Shown here: positions 25,675 through 34,246 of the stretch, one piece after another
Numbering within the stretch: position 1 is the first letter of the stretch
Layout of the letters: each line of letters starts with the position of its first letter
DNA from: Oceanospirillum sp048265165
GTDB taxonomy: Bacteria > Pseudomonadota > Gammaproteobacteria > Pseudomonadales > Halomonadaceae
Reading direction: 5' to 3'
Length of the DNA stretch: 64,000 bases
NCBI RefSeq assembly: GCF_048265165.1
Contig: NZ_JBLXCD010000006.1
Location: 124,001-188,000, forward strand
The notes under the pieces: model-generated
What the model was told of the DNA's origin: nothing
The model's database searches: none
The model's input: only the letters and a program-made list of their open reading frames with translations
Program-made: the position numbers and the translations under genes

Positions 25675-26703
25675 TTAAAAGACCTTTATCGCGCTGCAGA
25701 CCGCGTCAAGTTCAGCAGTACTCATTGACGGATAACAAGGAACAGACAGCATGTGCTTTGTATTGTAATCAGCCCCCGGGAACGCTTTCTTTGTGTGTCT
25801 GCCAAGCACTTCCTGGGCTTCTATTGGAATAATCGAATCTGTATTATGCCGGTGCAGATGGCGCTGCAGTGCCGTGACCGTGTCGGGGGCATCTAGGGTG
25901 ATAATGGCGCGAAACCGAACGGCCTTTACGCCTGTTTCCCTAGGCTCCAGAAGCGGCAACCCCAGCTGCTTGTAGCGGGTGAATATATGTTCCCGTTGCT
26001 CGGTAAATTCGCTGAAAAGGCGTTTTAGTTGTACCCGTCCAATCGCGGCCTGCAGGTCGGTCATCTGAAAGTTAAAACGCAGTTGTGCATCCGACCTGGT
26101 ATCGAAATCGATAAAGTCCCTCAGCTTGTCTGCCATTAAGCGGTCAGCACACATGACCGCGCCACCCTGTCCGCCGCTGGTCATAAGCTTGGTGGCATAA
26201 AATGAGAATATGGATACTGGGGTCTGACGGCCAACCGGGTGGCCATCCAGCGTTGCTCCTAATGCCTGGGCGCAGTCTTCAATGGTGATGTTTTTGTACC
26301 GATCCGGTATCCGGGTTGGTAGGCCAAAAAGGTGTGGATGGATCAGCAGATCAAAGGTTTCAGCATCGTCAAAGTTGAGCTCGGTGGTTCCTGGGTGAAC
26401 ATCCAGATAAACCGGGGTAGCACCGGCAAGCTGCACAGCATTTTCCAGACTGCTGCAGGCGTATACCGGCAATGCAACTCTGCGTCCTTTGGCCCGAAGA
26501 AGAGTCAGAGCTGCAAAAAGGGCGGCGCTGCCTGAGGAGACTGCGACCACGTGCTCAGGGGGCAGACCGTGGTATGTCGCCAGCTGGCGCTCAAACTCTG
26601 CTGTCTGCTGACCCTGGGCGACCCAACCGGACTCAATAACGTTACGGGCCGCCTCAGCCTCAGCATTTCCCAGTGTTGGTCGGTTATGCGCAATCTGATG
26701 CAT
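25675..26703 (-). CDS. DegT/DnrJ/EryC1/StrS family PLP aminotransferase
   Basis: A 342-residue sugar aminotransferase of the DegT family, which transfers an amino group to a keto nucleotide sugar. VSSGSAAL forms the phosphate loop, EDCAQALGA carries the PLP aspartate region, and Lys172 in FSFYATKLMTSGGQGG is the Schiff-base lysine. It is somewhat shorter than usual (about 370-400). ATG 26703 begins the family consensus HNRPTLG and overlaps the acetyltransferase end by 20 bases; the 29-codon upstream extension is the reading of the neighbour's DNA in another frame. Confidence 0.88.
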   Translation of the reverse strand: MHQIAHNRPTLGNAEAEAARNVIESGWVAQGQQTAEFERQLATYHGLPPEHVVAVSSGSAALFAALTLLRAKGRRVALPVYACSSLENAVQLAGATPVYLDVHPGTTELNFDDAETFDLLIHPHLFGLPTRIPDRYKNITIEDCAQALGATLDGHPVGRQTPVSIFSFYATKLMTSGGQGGAVMCADRLMADKLRDFIDFDTRSDAQLRFNFQMTDLQAAIGRVQLKRLFSEFTEQREHIFTRYKQLGLPLLEPRETGVKAVRFRAIITLDAPDTVTALQRHLHRHNTDSIIPIEAQEVLGRHTKKAFPGADYNTKHMLSVPCYPSMSTAELDAVCSAIKVF

Positions 26704-27133
26704 AGTAGCCCGCTTTAACAACCATAGGATTGCCACAAACCAGTGAGTAAGGCTGAATATACCCTGCATCAACCATGGTTCCGGCTGCAATGACGCTATG
26801 ATGACCGATATGAGCGCCGCCTTTAACCATCACATGAGAGCCGATAAAGACATTATGTTCTATCGTGATGTCTTTGCGGGATATGGTGTCTGAAAGGCCA
26901 ATGGCTTTTCGGTGGGAATCCGCGCAGTTGATCACTACAAAAGAGGCTATATCACAGTTATCGCCGATGGAGACACGTGCTCCTTTGGCGTAAACCTCTG
27001 AGAAGCCTGAGATGTAAACATTGTTGCCAAATTCAGGTTCGCCGCTGATCCAGACCAGTGGGTGAAACTTATTTTTTCTGAACCCGGTGACGGATCTGAA
27101 AAGGTAAAGAAACAAGGCTTTAAGAGGGATCAC
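26684..27133 (-). CDS. Hexapeptide-repeat O- or N-acetyltransferase
   Basis: A 149-residue left-handed beta-helix enzyme with repeated hexapeptides (IGDNCDIASFVVI, ITIEHNVFIGSHVMVKGG, IGHHSVIAAGTMV) and the usual CGNPMVVKAGY ending. The His in ADSHRKAIG may be catalytic, as in sugar acetyltransferases of the CysE/LacA type. It overlaps the pseI-like gene by 4 bases. It is probably the acetyl donor enzyme acting after the aminotransferase. Confidence 0.8.
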   Translation of the reverse strand: MIPLKALFLYLFRSVTGFRKNKFHPLVWISGEPEFGNNVYISGFSEVYAKGARVSIGDNCDIASFVVINCADSHRKAIGLSDTISRKDITIEHNVFIGSHVMVKGGAHIGHHSVIAAGTMVDAGYIQPYSLVCGNPMVVKAGYYASDCA

Positions 27134-28158
27134 ATCAGATCCTCTAACGTTAAAGGTGTGCCGCGTTCAAGGTCTTTGTTGGCGCTTGCACCCAGTACCT
27201 CTTCATAATACCGGGGCTCCAGTCCGAAGGCGGGGCGGATAACCCGGACATTATCAGGGGAGAGTGTTTCACCCTGACGAATATCCTGTACCACATAAAC
27301 AGAGCGGCCATGGTGACTTCCGGGGCGCTTTTCGTTCAGGGCTTTTGGGTTGCCGGCTGCTTTCCAGGCTAGATCTGTTTGTCGGCGCAGCTCTTTCAGT
27401 TCGTCAGGTTCAATGGAGAAAGCGGCATCGGGACCACCGTCAGAGCGTCTCAATGTAAAGTGTTTTTCAATAACCGATGCGCCATAGGCAACCGACAGTA
27501 CTGGGGCGATCTGCTCCAGAGAATGATCGGATAATCCAACAGGCACCCCCAGTTTTGCTAGTTCACCAACAACTGAAACATTCATATCTTCCGGTTTACT
27601 GGGGTAGCTGCTGATGCAGTGCAGTACGGCGATATCCTGGGCTCCTGCATCACGAAGTATGGCCAGTGATTCTTCAATATCCTGAAGACTGGAGATGCCA
27701 GTTGAAATAATAATGGGTTTGCCAGTTGCGGCGACCTGCTTCAGAAAATAGTGGTCTTTCGCTTCAAAAGAGGCAATTTTGTAGGCTGGGCAGTTCAGGT
27801 CTTCCAGAAGATTGACTGAGGCTTCGTCAAAAGGGGAGCTGAACAGAGTGATCCCGATCTCCTCTGCTTTTTCAAACAGCAGTTTATTCCAGGATGGCGG
27901 CATTGTGATCTCGCTGTAGAGATCATAGTAGCTTTTGCCTTGCCATAAAGGATCGGGAATCAGAAAATCCGGTTTGTCACAATCAATGGTTAGAGAGTCT
28001 GCGGTATAGGTCTGGATTTTTACGGCATCAGCACCGCAGCATTTTGCCTGCCGAATCATCTCAAACGCTTTTTCCAGATCTAAAGTATGGTTGTTTGACA
28101 TTTCTGCGATGAGATAGGGTGGATGCTCCGGAGCGATCTCCCGTCCATTGATTTTCAT
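27130..28158 (-). CDS. pseI: Pseudaminic acid synthase-like nonulosonate synthase
   Basis: Condenses a six-carbon N-acylated sugar with phosphoenolpyruvate to make a nine-carbon sialic-type acid. The 342-residue product has a TIM-barrel NeuB domain (about 5-270) and a C-terminal antifreeze-like SAF domain (about 285-342, GRSVYVVQDIRQGETLSPDNV). The TYTADSLTID...LWQGKSYYDLY segment is closer to PseI than to sialic acid synthases, and KIASFEAKD, STGISSLQDIEE and EKHFTL are NeuB-family landmarks. It is the first gene of the six-gene operon, and no CMP-transferase gene is in the window. Confidence 0.88.
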   Translation of the reverse strand: MKINGREIAPEHPPYLIAEMSNNHTLDLEKAFEMIRQAKCCGADAVKIQTYTADSLTIDCDKPDFLIPDPLWQGKSYYDLYSEITMPPSWNKLLFEKAEEIGITLFSSPFDEASVNLLEDLNCPAYKIASFEAKDHYFLKQVAATGKPIIISTGISSLQDIEESLAILRDAGAQDIAVLHCISSYPSKPEDMNVSVVGELAKLGVPVGLSDHSLEQIAPVLSVAYGASVIEKHFTLRRSDGGPDAAFSIEPDELKELRRQTDLAWKAAGNPKALNEKRPGSHHGRSVYVVQDIRQGETLSPDNVRVIRPAFGLEPRYYEEVLGASANKDLERGTPLTLEDLM

Positions 28159-28548
28159 ATACGGCTCTTAGCGCTCCCGGATTTCGCAGTCATGTCATTA
28201 AATGTTGTCGAACTTAATAAAACTTTACAGAGAATGTACTCTGAGACGCTTTACTAATGCAAGAAGTTGTTGATGATGAAATCAAACAAAATCTGACTTT
28301 TATCTACATGTAACCTAAAGGGAGAGCTTTTTGATTATTGTGCATGGCATTAATTGAGTAGTAAGTCTATCAATGGGTGAGGGCGTGGATTGACCTGTGA
28401 TGAGGCGAGGGATCTGACCTATAAAGGTTAAGGTTTATCGAGGAGTTTTCTTGCACTTGTATGTGCTTTGGATAATCCTGTTGTCTCATTTTATCACCGC
28501 TATTGATCCGTCCTGAGCATCAGGCGAAATGATTAAGGATTAAGTGTT
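28159..28548. other. Divergent intergenic region before the sugar operon
   Basis: A 390-base AT-rich region separating the pseI-like gene (minus) from the DUF3224 gene (plus). It must carry both promoters. No convincing -35/-10 pair, riboswitch, JUMPstart-like element or gene was seen. Confidence 0.4.
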
Positions 28549-28998
28549 ATGCAGATCACTGGAAAATTTAATGTTGCCCTCAATCCTCTGGATATTACGT
28601 CAGAAAGTGCGGACGGTATGGCGCTGGGGCGTATGTCCGTTGATAAACAGTTTTTTGGTGAGCTGGCTGCTGTCAGTAAAGGGGAAATGTTAAGTGCACT
28701 GACACCCACACGTGGCTCTGCGGGTTATGTGGCGATTGAGCAGGTGACCGGTACGCTGCAAGGGAAAACCGGGAGTTTTGTACTGCAGCATTTCGGGCTG
28801 ATGGATCGTGGTTACGATAAACTGATTCTGGAAGTGGTACCGGATTCCGCCACCGGTGAGCTGAAAGGCTTAAAAGGCTGCATGAAGATCCGTATCGAAG
28901 AGGGCGAACAGCACTTCTATGATTTTGATTTTTATCTGCCGGGGCTGACGGATGCTGATGAAGTTGATGGCGCTGAAGAAACTGATGCCAAGGCTTAA
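28549..28998 (+). CDS. DUF3224 family protein
   Basis: A 149-residue protein of the DUF3224 family, a beta-barrel fold related to allene oxide cyclase-like or lipocalin-type barrels. Typical segments are ITGKFNVALNP, GYVAIEQVTGTLQGKTGSFVLQHFG and LKGLKGCMKIRIEEGEQHFYDFDFYL. Function unknown. The C-terminus is acidic. It has its own shared terminator downstream. Confidence 0.8.
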   Translation: MQITGKFNVALNPLDITSESADGMALGRMSVDKQFFGELAAVSKGEMLSALTPTRGSAGYVAIEQVTGTLQGKTGSFVLQHFGLMDRGYDKLILEVVPDSATGELKGLKGCMKIRIEEGEQHFYDFDFYLPGLTDADEVDGAEETDAKA

Positions 28999-29032
28999 CA
29001 ATCGCTGGTATCGATGCCGGAAGACAGCCATA

Positions 29033-29064
29033 AAAAAACCGAACTCATCGAGTTCGGTTTTTTT
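29033..29064. terminator. Bidirectional intrinsic terminator
   Basis: AAAAAAACCGAACTC and GAGTTCGGTTTTTTT form a 15-bp stem around ATC, serving both the DUF3224 gene and convergent purK. Confidence 0.92.
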
Positions 29065-29088
29065 GCTTAACGCAGTGACACGTAAGGC

Positions 29089-30204
29089 TTACCCTTCCGG
29101 ATAAACCTTCTCCAGTGTGGCGTTAATCTGGGCATCCAGATCTTGGTAGCTGTCCGCGACCAGATTGATATGGCCCATCTTGCGGCCTGGGCGCAGGCTC
29201 TTGCCGTAGCTGTGCAGCTGCTGGTCGCTGTTGACCAGAACACTGTTGTCCATTTCAACACCCAGCAGGTTCACCATGCCGGTGATCTTCATCGCCTGAG
29301 TATTACCCAGCGGTAGGCCAGTGATGGCGCGAATGTGGTTGTTGAACTGGCTGCTGATGCAACCCAGCTGTGTCCAGTGACCGGAGTTGTGTACGCGCGG
29401 TGCCATCTCGTTAACCACCAGATGCTCTTTGCCATCAAGGTCGGTAACAAAGAACTCAATGGCTAGAATGCCCACATAGTTGGATGCCGCCAGTAGTTTG
29501 TTGGCGATCTCTTCCGCCTGCTGCTGTAGTTCCGGTGTCAGGTTCGGTGCCGGAGCCTTAGAGGTCAGCAGGGTGCCGTCCCGGTGCAGGTTTTCGGTCA
29601 GCGGGTAGAAGCAGCTTTCACCTTCGGCGTTGCGAACGGCGATCATGGACACTTCACGCTTGAAGTTAACAAAACCTTCCAGCACACAGTCAAGATTGCA
29701 CACCTCTTCATCCAGAGCGGCAGCGTCTTCCGCACTTTTGATGCGCCACTGGCCGTAGCCGTCGTAGCCGCCGGTGCAGGTTTTCAGAATCGCCGGATAG
29801 CCGATGGCGTCCAGTGCCGCCAGAATCTCCTGGCGGTTGCCGGTGCGACGGTAAGGCGCAACATCAACACCCTGTTCGTTCACCCAGCTTTTTTCCAGGC
29901 CGCGGTGGCGGCAGGTTTCCAGCATTTTCGGATCAGGATAAACCGGGCAGAACGCCTGCAGCGCTTTAAGACGATCCGTATCAACCGCTTCTTTCTCAAC
30001 GGTGATCACGTCCGGCTCGCCTAACGCTTTGTAAAGGGCTTCTGCTTCCGGATACTCTTCATCGTAGATCACATCGCCAAGACTGGTGATAGGGTCAAGG
30101 GAATCACCTTGCTGCACCAGATAGCTGAACTGAATGCCCATAGGCCAGGCAGACAACGCCATCATGCGAGCCAATTGGCCGCTACCGACAACGGCAACTT
30201 TCAT
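29089..30204 (-). CDS. purK: N5-carboxyaminoimidazole ribonucleotide synthase
   Basis: ATP-grasp enzyme that carboxylates AIR with bicarbonate in purine synthesis. The 371-residue product opens with VAVVGSGQLARMMALSA, has the CTGGYDGYGQW glycine loop and FVNFKREVSMIAVR in the ATP-grasp core, and VNEMAPRVHNSGHWT at the metal site. It lies 125 bases downstream of purE on the same strand. A carbonic anhydrase gene follows further upstream on the strand, which could help supply the bicarbonate substrate, though separate promoters are likely. Confidence 0.95.
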   Translation of the reverse strand: MKVAVVGSGQLARMMALSAWPMGIQFSYLVQQGDSLDPITSLGDVIYDEEYPEAEALYKALGEPDVITVEKEAVDTDRLKALQAFCPVYPDPKMLETCRHRGLEKSWVNEQGVDVAPYRRTGNRQEILAALDAIGYPAILKTCTGGYDGYGQWRIKSAEDAAALDEEVCNLDCVLEGFVNFKREVSMIAVRNAEGESCFYPLTENLHRDGTLLTSKAPAPNLTPELQQQAEEIANKLLAASNYVGILAIEFFVTDLDGKEHLVVNEMAPRVHNSGHWTQLGCISSQFNNHIRAITGLPLGNTQAMKITGMVNLLGVEMDNSVLVNSDQQLHSYGKSLRPGRKMGHINLVADSYQDLDAQINATLEKVYPEG

Positions 30205-30271
30205 ACGTTAATCCTCAAACTTGCATGATGACTCATGCTTTGCATTCTAAAACCTTAATCCTGGTGGCCGC

Positions 30272-30320
30272 AGGCCTATTTTATTAGGCCTCAACCACAA
30301 GCGGACGCCAGGGCGTCCGC
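30272..30320 (-). other. Two hairpins between purE and purK
   Basis: AGGCCTA/TAGGCCT (30272-30291) and GCGGACGC/GCGTCCGC (30301-30320) stand side by side in the purE-purK spacer. Neither is followed by a T-run on the minus strand, so they look like stabilising or attenuating structures rather than full terminators. Confidence 0.5.
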
Positions 30321-30329
30321 TGCAGAGAA

Positions 30330-30818
30330 TCAGTCCGTGATCAGCTCGAAGGCCACGCCGTCTGTCTGCTTCTTGCGGAAGGCGATCAGACGCTCACGCA
30401 GAGCATCGTCTTTCATTGCCAGCATCTGAGCCGCCATCAGGCCCGCATTATAAGCACCGGCTTCACCAATCGCCTGAGTGCAAACCGCAACACCCCGTGG
30501 CATCTGTACGATAGAGAGGAGGCTATCCATGCCTTTAAGATAGCGGCTGGCAACAGGCACGGCCACAACAGGCAAGTGGGTTTCAGCGGCGATCATGCCC
30601 GGCAAGTGAGCTGCACCACCGGCACCGGCGATAATGACTTCGGTGCCTTCTTCGTGGGCACGGGTTGCAAACTCAACCAGTCGCTGTGGGGTTCGGTGGG
30701 CAGAAACAACACCTGCAACATATTCAACGCCCAGCGCTTCTAAAGGCTTGGTGGCTTCCTGCATGGTGGCCCAGTCGGACTGAGAACCCATTACGATGGT
30801 GACTTTAGCAAATTTCAT
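30330..30818 (-). CDS. purE: N5-carboxyaminoimidazole ribonucleotide mutase
   Basis: Class I PurE: moves the carboxyl group of N5-CAIR to C4 to make CAIR. The 162-residue product begins with VTIVMGSQSDWATM and has VSAHRTPQRLVEFA with the active-site His, and GAGGAAHLPGMIA. GGAGAG precedes the ATG. First gene of a purE-purK unit; no PurR-like box was recognised upstream. Confidence 0.95.
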   Translation of the reverse strand: MKFAKVTIVMGSQSDWATMQEATKPLEALGVEYVAGVVSAHRTPQRLVEFATRAHEEGTEVIIAGAGGAAHLPGMIAAETHLPVVAVPVASRYLKGMDSLLSIVQMPRGVAVCTQAIGEAGAYNAGLMAAQMLAMKDDALRERLIAFRKKQTDGVAFELITD

Positions 30819-31181
30819 TACGGTAGCTCTCCGTTTTTATAGTGCAGCCCGACCAGCAACCCGTTCTTAAGTCTCTATCCAGAACTCTTTTTTAAGAGTT
30901 AAGAAACTTTAAAAACAATAGCAGCAAGACCTGATCCATCTTGGATAAGGTCGCTGACATAAAGTACGGGCTGAAAATAAAGCTGTTTGTCATAACCAAC
31001 CTGCCCCTGTGGGCGATCTGTCGTCTGGCAGGTTTAAGGTATTCCTGACAGCGGGGTTGGTTCAGCGAAAAAGAGGCGCACTATTATGCCCTAATTTGAG
31101 AAGAGATAAAAATTATTCTGTTTTTAGGTTAAAGCAGGAACAGGCGTTGGCCTGTTCCCGGTAGGGTTTGGCGATATCAAA
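30819..31181. other. Intergenic region between purE and carbonic anhydrase
   Basis: 363 bases with the purE promoter and the 3' end of the carbonic anhydrase gene. GGAACAGGC/GCCTGTTCC (31137-31158) is a perfect 9-bp hairpin just after the carbonic anhydrase stop and probably acts as its terminator, though the following minus-strand bases (TGCTTTAACC) are only moderately T-rich. An AACTCTT/AAGAGTT pair with T4 loop lies at 30883-30900. No gene seen. Confidence 0.5.
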
Positions 31182-31844
31182 TCAGTTCTGAAGCCGCTCA
31201 ATCAGGGCAGCGTACTGCTGTTCGAACTCATGGAACTCAGTGTCGTTATGGTTGCAGCAGCGCACGCCTCCAGTTTTGATATTGTAGATCCAGCCATGGA
31301 TATCAACCTTGCCGGTAGCCAGTTTTGCCGCGACAGCCGGGTGGGTGCGGATATGCTGGACTTGCTGCAGTACGTTTTGCTCAATCGCTTCGTCCAGATG
31401 CTCGTGGCCGATACATTCATTGTGGCCGATATCGTGGCGTTCACGCACAATCTCCATGGCGGACCGGCAGTGGCCAAGCCACTCTTTAACATGAGGCAGG
31501 CCGTCCAGAGCATTCATATTCAGAGCGCCTTTGATGGCACCGCAGTCGGTATGGCCACAGATGATGATGTGACGCACCCCTAAAACAGCAACGGCGTACT
31601 CTACAGAAGCGGTCATACCTCCTGTCTCGTTGCTGTGTGGCGGGATAATGTTGCCAGCATTACGACAGATAAAAAGGTCGCCGGGAACCGTTCCTGTCAT
31701 CAGATTCGGATCGATACGGGAATCGGAGCAGGTAATAAAGAGAACATCCGGGCTTTGGCCGGAAGCCAAAGTACCAAACAGATCTTTATGTTCAGGGTAC
31801 ACATTCTGGCGAAAATTGAGCACGCCCTTAACAATTTTATCCAC
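31182..31844 (-). CDS. Beta-class carbonic anhydrase
   Basis: Hydrates CO2 to bicarbonate in the cytosol. The zinc ligands are Cys39 in CSDSR (with the Asp41-Arg43 dyad) and His98 and Cys101 in GHTDCGA. The 220-residue sequence is closer in style to the CynT/plant-cyanobacterial clade (CRNAGNIIPP, GGMTASVEYAV) than to E. coli Can. The start is GTG, with GGAG 10 bases upstream. It is divergent from a LysR regulator gene with two palindromic sites between them, which suggests direct control. Confidence 0.92.
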   Translation of the reverse strand: MDKIVKGVLNFRQNVYPEHKDLFGTLASGQSPDVLFITCSDSRIDPNLMTGTVPGDLFICRNAGNIIPPHSNETGGMTASVEYAVAVLGVRHIIICGHTDCGAIKGALNMNALDGLPHVKEWLGHCRSAMEIVRERHDIGHNECIGHEHLDEAIEQNVLQQVQHIRTHPAVAAKLATGKVDIHGWIYNIKTGGVRCCNHNDTEFHEFEQQYAALIERLQN

Positions 31845-32011
31845 GCTGAGCCATCTCCAATGGTTGTTATTATCTTATCGCGGGTGGCACCCGTTTGCTG
31901 TTTAAGTGCCGTTCGTCAGTTTAGCTTAGTCTTTACCGCATTAACTGAAGCGGAAAAGTGCAATCTGCAATTTGTGGCGACATTCTCTATCAGGTAGAGG
32001 ATAGATAAAAA

Positions 32012-32047
32012 TAGATATTATCTAGTTATTGTATAGATGTTTATCTA
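32012..32047. promoter_or_regulatory. Two palindromic LysR-type operators
   Basis: TAGATATTATCTA (32012-32024) is a perfect palindrome of the T-N11-A form typical of LysR regulators; TAGATGTTTATCTA (32034-32047) repeats the same half-sites TAGAT/ATCTA. Their centres are about 22 bases, two helical turns, apart, and another TAGATA half-site is at 32002. They lie between the carbonic anhydrase and LysR genes. Confidence 0.65.
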
Positions 32048-32116
32048 ACATAGGGTTTGTTCATTTTCGCTGACTAAAAGTAGCGGCTATTGTTTTGATC
32101 GCTCAGGGGAGAGGTT

Positions 32117-33085
32117 GTGAAAGAGTCCAGAACTCAGGCCCGGGTAGGGACTTTGCGCCAGTTAGAGATTTTATTGGCGGTTTATCATTCAGGCAGTATT
32201 AGTGGCGCAGCAAAAAAATTGCATCTGACGCAGCCGACGGTTTCTATGCAGCTCAGGAAGTTGTCAGAGGGAATGTCGATGCCGCTTTATTATCAGGTTG
32301 GGCGTAAACTGAATCTGACAGAAGCGGGTGAGGCTGCGGTTAAAACCGCTATTGAGGTGCTGGGCTGTTTTGAACGCCTTGATATGCAGTTGGCGGGTCT
32401 GAAAGGCTTGATGGCAGGTACTTTAAATTTGGCCATTGTGACCACAGCAAAATACTTTATCCCCCATCTGATCGGGGATTTTAGCCGAAAATTCCCTCAG
32501 ATCGATGGTCGTTTCCACGTGGGGAATCGCCAGCAGATTATTCAGCGACTCCGTTCCGGGGAAGATGATTTCTATGTGTTCAGCCATCCGCCTGATAGCG
32601 ACAAACTGGATATGATGGCGCTGTTGCCTAACCGATTGCAGGCAATTTCACCCTTGGATCATCCGCTGGCGGCGGGTGCACCTGAACAACAGGTTTCGTT
32701 GGAGGCTTTTTGTCAGGCGCCATTTCTGATGCGGGAGGAGGGGTCGGGAACCCGTCATGCAATTGAAGTTCATCTGACCCGCTTAGGCTTGGCACCTAAT
32801 ATCCGTATGACCATAGAGAGTAACGAAGCGATCAAGCACTCGGTGATGTCTGGACTGGGGGTTTCTGTGCTGTCAGAGCACACGTTGGCGTTTGGTGAGC
32901 AGCAGGGGCTGGCGGTGCTGAATGTGGAGCATCTGCCGATCGTAACCCACTGGTATCTGGCCTGGCTGAAGGATAAACCGCTATCGCCGGTGGCAAGTGC
33001 TTTTCTTGATTACATCAAACAGCCAGGGCGTGAAGGGATCGATTGGCAGGAATCTTCTGACCCTCTCAATGGGGTTTTGTTTTGA
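32117..33085 (+). CDS. LysR family regulator, CbbR-like, divergent from carbonic anhydrase
   Basis: A 322-residue LysR protein: winged helix-turn-helix at about 12-70 (LRQLEILLAVYHSGSISGAAKKLHLTQPTVSMQLRKL) and a periplasmic-binding-like effector domain after about 95. GTLNLAIVTTAKYFIPHLIGDF and the SGLGVSVLSEHTL hinge resemble the CbbR group that governs carbon fixation and CO2-related genes. Its place opposite a carbonic anhydrase gene fits a CO2- or redox-linked role. The GTG start has GGAGAGG upstream. The same window holds a second LysR gene of the same group at 34764. Confidence 0.85.
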   Translation: MKESRTQARVGTLRQLEILLAVYHSGSISGAAKKLHLTQPTVSMQLRKLSEGMSMPLYYQVGRKLNLTEAGEAAVKTAIEVLGCFERLDMQLAGLKGLMAGTLNLAIVTTAKYFIPHLIGDFSRKFPQIDGRFHVGNRQQIIQRLRSGEDDFYVFSHPPDSDKLDMMALLPNRLQAISPLDHPLAAGAPEQQVSLEAFCQAPFLMREEGSGTRHAIEVHLTRLGLAPNIRMTIESNEAIKHSVMSGLGVSVLSEHTLAFGEQQGLAVLNVEHLPIVTHWYLAWLKDKPLSPVASAFLDYIKQPGREGIDWQESSDPLNGVLF

Positions 33086-33297
33086 GTATAAAGCTTGCCC
33101 AGTTACGTCGGTTTGTGGATTTTAACAAAATGTGTCCTGGGCTGCTCAGCCGAACTGGGCCATAGATGACAGAAGCAGGCGACAGGTGACGGCGAAAGAG
33201 AAGCAAGATCGCTGCGTAGTATTCCCTTATTACACCTTGTATGGCTGATTATGATTCACTAGAGACGCCATAATCTATTTTAATAAGGAGAATAAAA

Positions 33298-33855
33298 ATG
33301 GCTAAAGTACTGATGATTACCGGTGACTTTGTTGAAGATTATGAAAACATGGTGCCATTTCAGGCTCTGATCGCAATGGGGCATGAGGTCAGCGCAGTCT
33401 GCCCGAACAAAAAAGCGGGCGATACGATTTCAACCTCTATCCATGACTTTGAGGGTGATCAAACTTATACCGAGAAGCGCGGGCATAATTTTGTTTTAAA
33501 TGCTGATTTTGAAAGCGTTAAAATGAGTGACTACGACGCGCTGTACTTACCCGGTGGACGGGCACCTGAATACCTGAGATTAAACCCAGCCGTTATCCAG
33601 CTGATCCAGCAATTCTTTGAAGCTGATAAGCCTGTTGCTGCAGTCTGTCATGGTGCTCAGTTATTAACTGCAGCCAATGTGATCGAAGGTAAAAAAGTCT
33701 CTGCTTACCCCGCCTGCGAGCCAGAAGTGAAAATGGCCGGAGCAACCTACGTTGAGCTGCCGATGGATGACGCTGTCACGGATGGTAAGCTGGTAACAGC
33801 ACCCGCTTGGCCGGCTCATCCTGCTATGCTAAAACAGTTTGTTGCTTTGTTTTAA
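33298..33855 (+). CDS. DJ-1/PfpI family protein
   Basis: A 185-residue class I glutamine-amidotransferase-like protein of the DJ-1/PfpI group. The nucleophile elbow AAVCHGAQ puts Cys117 next to His118, and an acidic residue in FVEDYE near 12-16 is in the usual place to tune the cysteine. Family members act as glyoxalases, deglycases or chaperones. AAGGAG precedes the ATG. The ribbon-helix-helix gene follows 16 bases on. Confidence 0.85.
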   Translation: MAKVLMITGDFVEDYENMVPFQALIAMGHEVSAVCPNKKAGDTISTSIHDFEGDQTYTEKRGHNFVLNADFESVKMSDYDALYLPGGRAPEYLRLNPAVIQLIQQFFEADKPVAAVCHGAQLLTAANVIEGKKVSAYPACEPEVKMAGATYVELPMDDAVTDGKLVTAPAWPAHPAMLKQFVALF

Positions 33856-33871
33856 CTAAAAGGTATTGCGT

Positions 33872-34246
33872 ATGTGCCAGCTCTTCATTAATGCAGATAG
33901 CCATCTGTGGTCCAGTCGAACTAAATCATTACGTATTGATGGCGTGGTGACTTCCATCCGTTTGGAAGAGTTTTTCTGGGAAATACTGGAGGAGGTGGCA
34001 CATCGCGATAGCATGACGGTGGGACAAATGATCAGTAAGTTGTATCTGGAATCTCTGGATGCTGAGCATGATATTGGCAACTTCACATCGTTTTTACGCG
34101 TTTGCTGTTCACGTTATCTATCACTGATTGCGGATGGTCAGTTAGAACGTGATGAAAATACGCCTCTGGGTACGGTTGATGCTGGCTCTATCCTGGAAAA
34201 AGAGAAACACACCCGAGGACTGCGTCAGTCACGCATCAGCCAATAA
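33872..34246 (+). CDS. Ribbon-helix-helix domain protein
   Basis: A 124-residue protein whose central part (about 17-85) fits the RHH_4 type ribbon-helix-helix fold: TKSLRIDGVVTSIRLEEFFWEILEEVAHRDSMTVGQMISKLY, often seen in small proteobacterial regulators. Cotranscribed with the DJ-1 gene (16-base gap), so it may regulate that unit or a partner. ATG 33872 with AAGG at 8 bases is preferred to the TTG two codons earlier. Confidence 0.75.
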   Translation: MCQLFINADSHLWSSRTKSLRIDGVVTSIRLEEFFWEILEEVAHRDSMTVGQMISKLYLESLDAEHDIGNFTSFLRVCCSRYLSLIADGQLERDENTPLGTVDAGSILEKEKHTRGLRQSRISQ

